A DNA stretch of 64,000 nt from Adiantum capillus-veneris (lineage: Eukaryota > Streptophyta > Polypodiopsida > Polypodiales > Pteridaceae). Positions 54,572 through 64,000 of this stretch are shown here, one piece after another (position 1 is the first letter of the stretch; every line of letters starts with the position of its first letter). Below the pieces are notes generated by a model. The model ran no database searches, was not told the DNA's origin, and saw only the letters and a list, made by a program, of their open reading frames with translations. The stretch spans positions 24,238,451 to 24,302,450 of the forward strand of contig CM043948.1 of assembly GCA_014529385.2 (NCBI GenBank). The letters run 5' to 3'. A program made the position numbers and the translations under genes.

Positions 54572-56900
54572 ATCTCCCACTTGAAGGCCAACATGGCCCA
54601 ACTGGCTATATGTGTAAGTATGTACATCTATACAACCGTGAAGCAATCATGTGGCTTCACCCTACAACCATCATCTCCATGCAATGTGCAAACCGCTATG
54701 AGAGTAGCCTCTTCAATAGAGCATCTGCAACGTTGTCATCCGTATGAACCTTGACTAGCTCAATGCGCCTGGTAGCCAATATGTTGCATATCACATGATA
54801 ACGGACTTCTATGAGTTTCGACTTGGAGTGAAATATGGGGTTCTTCGCTAACGCAATCACACTTTGACTCTCACAATGCAACATTGGAGTCTGAGTAATG
54901 CCAAGGTCTCCCACTAGGTGAGCTAACCACACATCTTCCTTGCTAGCATCAGAAACTGCCGCATACTTTGCCTCTCTGGTAGAAGATGACGTACAATTTT
55001 GGAGACATGATCTCCATGACACGGTTGCTCCAGCAAATAGAAAAACATAGCTAGACGTGGTCTTTGACTATCCATACAACTTGCATAATCTGCATCCACG
55101 TGTAACCCACAATGGATGCATCGCTATTCCCAAAGCGTAAGCAGTTGTCTGGCGTACCTTTCAGATATCTCAAAATGTGCTTCACTGTTTCCCCGTGCTT
55201 TCTGTCACGATTTGCCACAGATCTGCTAACCACTCTCACTGCAAAAGCAATGTCTGGTCTCGTGGCTACCATGGCGCACATAAGACTGTCGACTACTCAA
55301 GAATATGGCACCTTGGCCTTCTGCTTTGAGTCAACATCAGATTTGGGAGCATCATTCTTGCTAAGTTTTTCATATGCCTAAATTGGGGTACTCAATGTAG
55401 CCTTCTCCCCCTGCATATTAAAACACTACAAGACCTTGTGGATATACGTTTCCTAAGACAACTCTGGTATTCTGCGTTTTCTATCCCTCTTGATATGCAT
55501 ACCAAGAAAGTGACTTGCATCTCCCAAATACTTTATAGAAAACTACGTGCTAAGTGACTTCTTCAAGATGGAAACTTCATCTTTAGACTTTCCAACAATG
55601 CGCATATCATCAACATAGAGTATGAGGATGATGAGGGAACCATCGTTAAACCTCCTGGTATACAAGCAATGATCTTCCCGGCTCCTTTCATACCCTTGGG
55701 ACTGCATGTACTTTTCAAACTTCATGTACCACCTTCTTGAGCCTTGTTTTAGGCCATACAATTACACAATCTACACACCAATTTTTCCTTTGTAGGCTTC
55801 TTAGGTTTGACTTCAAAACCATCTGTTGTTTCATGTAGACATCTTCATCAAGATCCCCATGAAGAAAAGCCATCTTCACGTCCATGTGAACAAGTTCCAT
55901 GTCCTTAATGGCTACCAATCCAAGCACAAGATGTAGGGTAGTCATCTTGATCACTAGAGAAAAAATCTCATCAAAATCCATGCCTTTCTTTTTCTTGAAT
56001 TACTTAGCAACCAATCTAACCTGATACTTAGGGTCAGGGATGTACTTCTTTTATACACCCATTTGCAAAGAAAATCTTGTTTTCCCTGTTGCAACTCTGT
56101 CAGTATCATTTTCCATAATCGAGCCATACTCATATTGAATTGCTTACTCCCACTTCACGCTATCTTCCATCTCAATAGCCTCTTGTAGCACGTAGGCTCT
56201 CCGCAGTCAGTGACCAATAGATAGTCTAATCCTGCCTAACATCGGTCAGTGGCACGAGATACAATGGCACAAGATACATGTGTATATCCCCTCACTACCT
56301 TATTGCTCGACTTTGCTCTCTCTAGAGCATTACTAGTGGTAGGTACATCGCTAGTAGACGGAGTTTTTCGTGTAACTAGACTTGAATTCATGTCCTCGAA
56401 TCTCACTTTGTGATAACCTCTTTCACAAGCTGCTTGTGCATCTTTGATTCTTTAAAGATCACTTGTGAGATGCAAATAACTCTCCAAGATTTTGGGTGTT
56501 AGAGACGATAGCCCATCTCTTCATTTGCACCAAAGCCAATGAAGATGTATTTGTGTGACTTGGGGGGTCCAACTTCTTTCTAAGCTCTTTAGGCACATGT
56601 GAAAATGCCTCACACCCAAACACACATAATCTATTATAATTAGGCTTTTTGCTTGTCCACATCTCCTGCAAAATCTTGTAATTTAATGGTGTCCTAGGTG
56701 ACCTATTGATTATATATACCACTGTCATGACAGCTTCTCCCCAAAACTTTTGAAGTAAATTTTCCATAGATACCATGAAAGTGACCCCCTCCTAAATAGT
56801 CCTATTCATGCGCTCAACAACTTCATTCTAAGCAAGTGTGTATGATGTGGTAAGCTGCCTCTGAATTCCTCTTTTGCTACATAAATTCTTATAATGGAAA
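54572..56900 (-). mobile_element. Decayed copia pol (integrase to RNase H)
   Basis: Minus-strand pieces run in order from 56900 down. Integrase C-terminal side: FWGEAVMTVVYIINRSP, then CVFGCEAFSHVPKELRKKLD (about 56770-56560). Reverse transcriptase: LVHMDVKMAFLHGDLDEDVY (about 55890-55830), MYGLKQGSRRWYMKFE and ILYVDDMRIVG with the YVDD box (about 55625). RNase H: MVATRPDIAFAVRVVSRSVA (about 55275), STREAKYAAVSDASKEDVWL (about 54980) and DDNVADALLKRLLS (about 54720). Stops and frameshifts separate them. Gag, protease, the integrase zinc finger and the 5' LTR were not recognised. Copia integrase and reverse transcriptase would insert and copy the element; this copy is dead. Confidence 0.9.
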
Positions 56901-58244
56901 CGGCCTATGAACATTGAGAATAGCGGAATTAAGAGAGTTGTAGTGAGCATTTTTATGAGACTACTTTGAGAAAATAGAGGGTGAACTTAATTAGCGGTAG
57001 CAACATAACCATTATACTTCATTAACTTGGCATGAACAATACTTTGTAAGAGAGAGAATTAGAGAACTTGACAACAGTTAAGGATAAGATTTATGTGGAG
57101 CCGGTCCCCCCTCCAGAAGGATTTTGTACTATACTTTCTCCCATCAAGAGAAACATGGTACAATACAATCTTTGTGTTCCTTGAGACCTTGATGATGCAA
57201 TGAAGATAGAGAGCTTCATGCACCACAATTATGCATGTAACTTAGCTAAATGAAATCATTAACTTGTCCCCGACCTCAGTCCCAAGACCTCAAACACCTT
57301 CGAAGGTGGAGAGAGCTAGCAGGGTGAGGGTAGGGAAGAGAAAGAAGAAACATTCTTACGAGGAAGAAATAGTTCCTCACTTATCATCACTCTTTAGCGT
57401 AGCATAATAGCATAGTATTGATGATGAAGAACGCAAGCTTAAGCATTGAAGCATGGCTCTTGGTTGGATTTTCATTCCATAGCCGAGAACTTCTCAACAA
57501 GCTTGGAGAAGGAGATGAAGTTCTTGCACTTAGCACTTCACACAATGAGAGTGTGTGAGAGTATAACCCTCAAGCTAGCCCCCAAGTTGCTTGGGTCAAC
57601 CCCCTCTTTTTGCTCTTGATTGGATCTCATTAGCTCTCCCAAGCCTAGCCAATCACAAGCCTTGGTCACAAGTAGCAATAGAGGTAGTCCTTGGACAAGT
57701 GTCCTCTTTTCCCTTTTGAGAGAGAGGACTTGATAAATGCATAAAAAATTAATTTAATTAGCTAAATGATCATTGGACCCATCTAGGGATATCTTTAGGC
57801 ACACTATGAGGGAAACCTAGCTAGGGGCTTGACATGTGTCTCATTTGCCTCTTTGAGCAAGGGGTGTCCTTTGGGTGAACAAGGAGCCATTCAACCCACC
57901 CCCCTACTCTGCCATGCTACTACTCGGTCAAGTTTCATTAGCGGGAATCTTCTAAGATACTCGTTGCTGGCTTTCCCAAGCCCAAAGGCTTTTGCATGCA
58001 AGGTCCTCCCAAGTAGCCACACCCCCCGCCCCCTCCCCCCCCCCCGCCTCGCCCTGCTCGTAGAGCCCCCTGCACTGCTCGTGGTGTTTGCAATGTCTAA
58101 AATTGCACAACAATGCGTGCAAAGCAAGTCTTACTATGAGCGGAGCTCATGTGTGCCTTGCGCTCAAGGTATGATGCCCCATGATACATCACCTTTCCCT
58201 GCTCTTTGGTGCCTGGAATAAAACCCCTGGTCGTCGGTGCACAA

Positions 58245-58247
<3 letters not shown>
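56900..58247. other. No gene recognised
   Basis: Mixed-composition sequence with scattered GA-rich patches and a C-rich run at about 58021-58047 (cccccc blocks). It may include the missing copia 5' part, but I see no matching LTR or primer site. Confidence 0.45.

Positions 58248-58332
<85 letters not shown>
58248..58332. repeat. (GA)n microsatellite, about 85 bp
   Basis: Uninterrupted GA dinucleotides on the plus strand. Confidence 0.98.
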
Positions 58333-58335
<3 letters not shown>

Positions 58336-58459
58336 CCTACTTAGCTCGCGGCCTTGTCTAGTCTTTTCTGCACACACACGGATGACAATCAAATGATGTC
58401 AGGGCTTGTGCCGACACGAAGAACGGGGAGAAATGGCAACTTGACCTTCTTCTTCTACT

Positions 58460-58462
<3 letters not shown>

Positions 58463-58552
<90 letters not shown>
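58463..58552. repeat. (TC)n microsatellite, about 90 bp
   Basis: Uninterrupted TC dinucleotides on the plus strand. It is the reverse complement of the (GA)n tract 130 bp away. Confidence 0.98.
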
Positions 58553-58554
<2 letters not shown>

Positions 58555-59829
58555 GGTGCCGTCCCCTGGTGCACCCCGCCCACATTCTTCCGCAGGGTGG
58601 ATCTTCAGACAATGACCATCTTCCACTCCATACAAATGATGTAGAGAGAGAGAGAGTATGCGGTGTCGTCCCCCTTCTCGGTGCAATGTTATGCTCCAAT
58701 AAGCATCGCCCACAGTATCCCGGCGTGGCCCTATCCGCCGTTCGTCGGCCTGCGCTGGCAAAGGCACACACAAAAAGACAGACAGAGATAGAGAACAATG
58801 CTTGTGCATGGCTGCCTCGCAAGTGTACCTCTGTGCGCGCAGAAAAATCGTGCTTGTCTCTCGTACTGACACATAGAACCGCTCTCTCTCATTCTCTCCC
58901 CCACTTACTGCTTACTCACTTAGCAGCCTTTTCTCTTTCTCTAAGCCCAAAGGATATTTCAAGATTCCTATTAAGAAGAAATGCGTACAAACCTACTCTT
59001 GGGGCTCGTCCCCCTTCTTTGTAGGCATATGCTTGAATTTTTGAAACACCTTAATCCCCTCTAGCACCTTAGTCATGAAATACCTTAAGCACCTTAGTCA
59101 TGAAGCATGACAAGCACCTCAAGCACCTTAGTCAAGACGACAAGCACCTCAAGCTTGGGTCAGGTTCCCACCTCAAGCACATCCCTAGCTTGCCTAAAGT
59201 CTAAGGACTTTTACACTAACCTTTGGAGGTCTTTAATGAAGCTAACCTTGAGGTCTTTCAAGCTCCATTAGCTATCATTGCTCTTTGACAAATCGTCTCT
59301 CATTTGGACCCATTGACTTTGGCCCTGTGCTGAGATAGATCCAAAGCACATGTCTATATTCTAACTCTTGTTCCCATTTATTCTCCCACATTAAGTAATT
59401 AGTTTAATATGAGAAAATCATTTGGGTTAGTTAGATATTAAATTTTATGACATTACCTCTCTCTTGAAATCATAGTGGTCCTCTAATATGAGCTAGAGGA
59501 GATAAAGCCTTATTAGCGGGTAGAGGATCCCTTTTTACCCTAAAAATCATTCCAAGATGGATAAATAATCCATTTGGGGATTGGGAGGCTTAGCAACTGC
59601 AAGCATGTCTGCTCTTGAGTCCATTTCATTCTCCCAAAGTAGAGTGACAAATTCTACTTGGTGTTTGAGAGACGTCGTCATCACAAACATGATTCTAAGC
59701 ATGCCTACTACTTAAAGTTGTGCACAATAAAAAGAGAATTAGTCTTATAGTACAAAAACACTGATCATTTAAGAGAAACATTTACATTTACTTACTCTAA
59801 TGTAGCATTGTAAGCATTGACAAGGTTCA
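58553..59829. other. No gene recognised
   Basis: Open stretches here are by-products of the microsatellites or lack family features. A short direct-repeat cluster of caccttagtcatga and caagcacctcaag units lies at about 59060-59160. Confidence 0.5.
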
Positions 59830-60103
59830 TACTATCCTTAAGCTGTATTCCTTGCATCCATCTAGCATCTTCAAAAGGATAATTTTTGAATTAATAAGAT
59901 ATCATCGGGTAATCTTACCATGCCAGGATAGCTTCGCGTTGTAGCACCTCTTCTTGGTCTTCGATTTCTGGGGGGTCTTCAATAATTGGGTTTTTTGGTG
60001 GCTCTCCTTTGTAAGGCTTGAGTAGGCTCACATGAAAAGCGTTGTGTATGAGCCAGTGGTTGGGAAAATTGAGTTGATAAGCCATGTCATTGATTGGCTT
60101 CAA
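59830..60103 (-). pseudogene. Integrase tail and chromodomain of gypsy C
   Basis: Reads NDMAYQLNFPNHWLIHNAFHVSLLKPYKG..., the GPF/Y-end region. Then comes EEVLQREAILAW-stop and, in another frame, YPFEDARWMQGIQLKDS (about 59885-59832), the second half of a chromodomain. A stop at about 59915 and a frameshift break it. Confidence 0.75.
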
Positions 60104-60769
60104 GATTTGAAAAGGACCATAGTATCTTTTGCTAGTTTAGCATAATGCTTTTGGTGGCCCGTGGGATTTTTGCCCGTCGTTTGCCTCAATCGAGCCTTGG
60201 GAAACTTGACCAAGACCCAATAATTTTCTTTGAATGTTAAGGCCCTTCTGTGCTTATTAGCAGCAACTTTTTGCCTTTTTGCCTTTGTTAACTTTTTGGA
60301 AAGATTCTTGTAGGTCGCGGCTATACTCATCAACAACGAAGATCTTCCCATGTACTTTAAGTAGCAAGGGACTTTTAGGTTTTCCCTCTATGATCTCAAA
60401 AGGTGCCTTTCTCGTAGTAGTATAGATAGTATTATTGTATGCATACTCTACAAGGGGTAAGTACTTCTCCCATTGAGAGCATTGATCTACTTCTGTAACA
60501 TAAGTCTTTAGTAGATCAAGAATCATAAGATTGGCTATCTCACTTTGGCCATCCATTTGTGGGTGATAGGCTGAAGAGAAATTCAATCTTGTACCTAGAT
60601 TTTCAAAGAGACCTTTCCAAAAATTACTGGTCATTCTAGGATATCTATATGACACGATGGATGTTGGCAATCCATGGTGTTTGAAAATCTGAGATATTTG
60701 GTGTGCCTTAATAGTCTTTTTGATAGGAATAAAGTGTGCTTGCTTGCTAAATGTGTCGACTATTGTCAT
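60104..60769 (-). pseudogene. Integrase core of gypsy C
   Basis: MTIVDTFSKQAHFIPIKKTI, SYRYPRMTSNFWKGLFENLG, HPQMDGQSEIANLMILDLLK and EYAYNNTIYTTTRKAPFEI are all recognisable. The second catalytic Asp region reads SYRYPRM where the family has SDRDPRM, so both Asp codons are now Tyr (GAT to TAT type changes), which would abolish integration. A frameshift near 60257 precedes the C-terminal part (NYWVLVKFPKARLRQTTGKN). Confidence 0.85.
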
Positions 60770-61329
60770 ATTCCCGTATTCCCATGGATAGACTTGGGTA
60801 ATCCAAAGATAAAATTCATGGATTGACTTTCCCGTGGATAATTGAGGATGTGCAATTTATGGAGTAATCCAAGTTGCTCCCCTCGATCATACTTGGTCTT
60901 TTGGCATATCACACATTTGGATACATACTCTTGTATGTCCACTTTCATGGTAGGCCAATAGAAGTACATTTCTACTCCTCGAAGAGTAGGTTGAATCCCT
61001 CGATGCCCCACATAGGGAGGAGCATGGGATTCATACATGACTTTCTCACAAAGGGAGTGAGTAACACATAGCACGTTTCCATGGAGAAGATAGCCATCCT
61101 GCAAGGTGAGTGGTTCCTCTTTCTTCCCTAAGTCAAGGGCTAACATTATGTCTTTAAAATCAGGGTCAGTAGCGTACTCGTCTATCATGGAAGATAGATC
61201 ATTGTGAGTTGCTATAGACACTGCATTTACCCTTGGTCGTCGTGATAGGGCATCTGCCACTTGATTATGTTTAGCAGTAATGTGAGCAATATGAAAATTA
61301 AATTGTGAAAGAAGATTTTCCCACCTCAT
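60766..61329 (-). pseudogene. RNase H end, H2C2 finger and integrase start of gypsy C
   Basis: 187 codons: MRWENLLSQFNFHIAHITAK then NQVADALSRRPRVNAVSI, the junction of RNase H and tether. The zinc finger HAPPYVGHRGIQPTLRGVEM ... CVICQKTKYDRG has its H-H-C-C residues present. It ends SMNFIFGLPKSIHG, where the first integrase Asp (family MDFIFDLP) is Asn. Confidence 0.85.
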
Positions 61330-61829
61330 TTGCTTGTTGAAAAGCTTTGTAGTATCATGAAGTACTTAAGACTTTGGTGGTCCGTTCGCAAAATAAATGG
61401 AGTCCCCAATAGATAGTGCTTCCATGTGTCTAGGGCATGTAGAGCAACTAAAAGCTCTTTTTCATATATGCCCAATACCTGTTCATTGGCATTGAGCCTT
61501 TGGCTCTCGTATGCTATGGCATGTCCTTCTTGAAGCAAAACGGCTCGCAGGCAATCACCACAAGCATCACATTGGACCTCAAATGGTTTTGAGAGATCCG
61601 AAAGCATAAGCACTGGTTGGGAGGTAAGCTTGTCAAACGCATTTTTCTCTTTAGTAGTCCATGAGTACTTAAAGTTTTTCTTTGTTAAGTCATGTAACGG
61701 TCGTGCTATTTGACAGAATTTTGCTATGAAGCATCTATAGTATGCACACATACCAATAAAGCTTTGTAGCTCATGTAGATTCCTTGAATTCGGCCATGCT
61801 TTTATTACCTCCAACTTTGATGGATCCAT
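61326..61829 (-). pseudogene. RT thumb and RNase H of gypsy C
   Basis: 167 codons: MDPSKLEVIKAWPNSRNLHE, FIGMCAYYRCFIAKFCQIAR, then RNase H (FEVQCDACGDCLRAVLLQEG, YEKELLVALHALDTWKHYLL, LRTDHQSLKYF). The catalytic acids D, E and D are present. It is cut by a frameshift at about 61340 and separated from upstream RT by another at about 61840. Confidence 0.85.
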
Positions 61830-61858
61830 ATGGATACCATCTTGAGAGATAATATGAC

Positions 61859-62305
61859 TTAAGTACTGAATCTCTTGAAGGAAAACTCACTCTTCTTTTG
61901 ATTGATAAAAAGTTTGTTCTCCCTCAAAGCTTGAAAAACTACCTGGATGTGTTGCTTGTGCTCCTCCAAGGACTTGAAGTAGATGATGATATCATCAAAG
62001 AACACTCCAATATACTTGCGATGGGATCTAAAAAAAAATTTCTCCATTAAACGATTGAATGTGGTCGGCGGCGCATTAGTCAAGCCAAAAGGGATGACTA
62101 GATATTCATAAAGACCAAATGTTGTACGAAACACAGTCTTCACTATATCTTCATTCACTATCCTTATTTGATGATATCCACTTTTAAGGTTAATCTTACT
62201 ATCGTAGGTTGAACAGTGTAGCTTATCAAACAGATCTTCTACCCATGGTACGGGAAATTTGTTTTTGATAGTGATACAATTTAGTGCTCGATAGTCCACA
62301 CACAT
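61859..62305 (-). pseudogene. Reverse transcriptase of gypsy C
   Basis: 148 codons: MCVDYRALNCITIKNKFPVP, KINLKSGYHQIRI (first catalytic Asp changed to Asn relative to RIDLKSGYHQ), TTFGLYEYLVIPFGLTNAP and GVFFDDIIIYFKSLEEHKQH (FFDD box intact). It is separated from the upstream part of RT by an 8-bp duplication (62313-62328). Confidence 0.88.
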
Positions 62306-62339
62306 GCGGTATGTGCCATCGTGCCATCTTTCTTTTGCA

Positions 62340-63146
62340 CTAAAGGACTGGAGAACAAAAGGGAGAGGAGATAGGCCTCACCATCCTTTTGTCTACCAAT
62401 TCTTGTACTTGCCTCATGATCTCCTCTTGTTGATCTTGGGAAAATCGATAAGGAGGCTTGTTAGGTGGTGAGCTTACTGGTAGGAGCTCAATTCGATGGT
62501 CATCATCCCCTCTTTTTGGAGATAACTCCATAGGGATATCATCGCAAAAAACATCTTGAAATCTATTTAGAAAATTAGACAAGTCTAATTCTTCTTGATT
62601 CCCACCATTTACATTTGATAAAACATTAGGACCTTTTATGGATTGTTTGACAAAAATTACGCAAAAAACTAAGCTTTTCATTGATTTGTCAAAAGCAAGA
62701 GAATTTACAAAGGGTACAATACAACCAGGATCATTAGCATCTATGTACATGTTCTTTTCCCTGTACTTGAAATACAACCTTCTTTTAGGTAGCTTTACAT
62801 TAACATCCATACGGTCAAACCATGGTGCCCCTAGGATGACATCTTCATGCTTGAGAGGAGAGATGAAGAAATCTTCTTTGTCAGCATAGCCTTGGAAAAG
62901 AAGCCTCAATTTCCCAATCAAGGAAGTAACTGCGGCTTCTTGCCCCTTGAAGGCTCCATCAGCTACAACAACATCTCCCATCTCATGAGTTTGAATGCCT
63001 AAGTTGGTGGCCAACTCCGTTGATATGAAATTGTGAGTAGAGCCAAGGTCAAACAGGATGGAGGCATCATGCTCCCTTACCTTTCCCCAAGCAAAGGAGA
63101 GAGGTAATCCTTTGCAATGAGCATCCTCTTTTGGAGCTTCAATCAT
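62340..63146 (-). pseudogene. Protease and start of RT of gypsy C
   Basis: 268 codons. The aspartic protease (ILFDLGSTHNFISTELATNL..., DVILGAPWFDRMD) carries DLG at the active site where DSG or DTG is usual. A spacer (LSNFLNRFQDVFCDDIPMEL) and the RT entry (DHRIELLPVSSPPNKPPYRF ... MVRPISSPFCSPVL) follow. The order and spacing match gypsy A1. Confidence 0.85.
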
Positions 63147-63169
63147 AGAAGCTCTAGGAGTCTCCTTGT

Positions 63170-64000
63170 GGGTATTTCTTTTGGGGCAAGAATTGTAGCC
63201 ATGTCCTTGCTCCCCACACTTGAAGCCTTTGTGGTCCTTACGAAAAGTTTCTAGCTCTTCAGGAGAGAGTTTATTTTTACCTTTGTAAATACCCTTCTCC
63301 TTGGACCGATTGTTGTTGTTGGAATTGCCTTGGCAAGATTTTTGGGCATCGTTCTTCCCCTTTGCATCATTTCAATCTTTGTTTTCCATGGGCTTGGCAC
63401 TCCTTTTAACCCCTTCCTAAAAATTGATGCACGAAGCAACCATAGTGTGGTGGATTACTTCAGTGATAGTAGCAGGCCGTTGCGAGTTGACACTCGGCCA
63501 TTTCTTTATGTGATCCTGCATAGAATTGTTGCTTTTACTCGGTAAAGTCTATTTTTTCAAAGAAAGTAGCCTTGAGATGTAAATCCCAAAACTTGTCAAC
63601 ATATTTATGGATAGACTCGTTGGAGAGCAACTTCAAACTCCACCATTTGGTAAGCACTTTGTCCTTTGCATCACTTGCAAGGAATTGGTTCATGATGGAA
63701 GCTCATAGAGTTTTCCATGTGTTTGGGGCTTTGCCGTTGCCATGAAAGCTAGCCCATCATTGACGGACAAATTTCTGGAAGTGCATAGCTACATGGCATA
63801 GCTACATGGCATAGCTTGGAGGACTCTGTGAAGCCCTTATCTTCAAAGGCCGCATCAAATTGTTGCATAAAGGCCAAGGCTTTGTCGGTAGCACCAAAGG
63901 TGCCATCATAGGTGAGAAAAGAGATACTCTTTCCTTCCTCTTTGAAATTCTTTAGCTTTTGGGACCTTTTCCAAGCAGGGTAGGATTTGCGATGTCCTCT
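63170..64000 (-). pseudogene. Gag of gypsy C, partial and broken
   Basis: Pieces of Retrotrans_gag (AFMQQFDAAFEDKGF-like at about 63870, and a TNQFLASDAKDKVLTKWW-like segment at about 63690-63640) are followed by a basic linker (63439-63251). The zinc knuckle reads GFKCGEQGHGYNSC: the first Cys of the CCHC array is Gly (ggc), so zinc binding is lost. Stops occur throughout. Confidence 0.75.

Larger units (their letters stand above)
59830..64000 (-). mobile_element. Chromovirus relic, third lineage (gypsy C), runs off the window
   Basis: Minus-strand order from the right edge: gag (64000 to about 63440), zinc knuckle (about 63235-63185), protease, reverse transcriptase, RNase H, H2C2/integrase and chromodomain-like tail (to about 59830). 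The sequence differs from gypsy A throughout but has the same architecture. Each domain is largely readable and broken by a few small lesions, so it is younger than gypsy A2 but not functional. The 5' LTR lies beyond the window, and the 3' LTR was not recognised below 59830. Confidence 0.92.

Noticed and set aside
2246-58552. Microsatellite-rich tracts considered as CRISPR-like or satellite arrays
   Set aside because: They are simple dinucleotide runs without spacers or higher-order units.
58358-58872. Two minus-strand frames of about 155 codons with Arg-Glu runs
   Set aside because: Open only because the (TC)n tract has no stops in these frames.

Overview
This is plant nuclear DNA. The evidence is an intron-containing FTSH4-type mitochondrial i-AAA protease gene, a pentatricopeptide-repeat (PPR) gene, plant-type chromoviruses, copia and hAT elements, and many long (TC/GA)n microsatellites. 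The density of nested transposons suggests a large, repeat-rich genome, perhaps a fern or another non-model land plant. I cannot name the species from sequence alone.

1-34.5 kb is a layered transposon block. From left to right it holds: a minus-strand Ty3/gypsy gag relic (1-1530); one LTR (1532-2718) shared with a second minus-strand chromovirus pol relic (2719-8145); inside that pol, a LINE fragment (LINE-2, about 5013-6330) and a solo LTR (6382-7559); a hAT N-terminal relic (8146-8935); a LINE-1 3' end (8938-9864); a 5'-truncated hAT (9866-12030); and a nearly complete but dead LINE-1 (12036-20286). That LINE-1 is itself split by a second LINE-2 fragment (12173-13322) and by a complete hAT with matching ends (15811-19178). 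A third LINE-1 copy (20290-34110) is split by a 9.7-kb composite (20750-30424). The composite has head-to-head LTR-like arms, and an intact, very young chromovirus (21212-29912) sits inside it. Short LINE-1 and LINE-2 tails close the block.

34.86-37.30 kb holds the main host gene, an FTSH4 homologue with five exons visible. The exon carrying the N-terminus and mitochondrial transit peptide is not recognisable next to it. The transposon block lies directly upstream.

37.3-50.7 kb is mostly AT-rich DNA without recognisable genes. It holds a deleted copia derivative (40090 to about 42945), microsatellites, an orphan tRNA-Asp-type primer binding site (44028) and a small piece of a third LINE type (44853). 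51324-53831 (minus) is a single-exon PPR gene of 835 codons built from two similar modules. 54.1-56.9 kb is a decayed minus-strand copia. 58.25-58.55 kb has facing 85-90 bp (GA)n and (TC)n tracts. 59.8-64.0 kb is a third chromovirus lineage on the minus strand; it is frame-broken and runs off the window.

Only the FTSH4 gene, the PPR gene and the polyprotein at 22798-27861 look capable of giving full products. I found no tRNA or rRNA genes and no CRISPR array. I saw no gene system unlike known families. The most unusual structure is the composite insertion whose two outer ends are both U5-type LTR ends flanked by a 5-bp target duplication.
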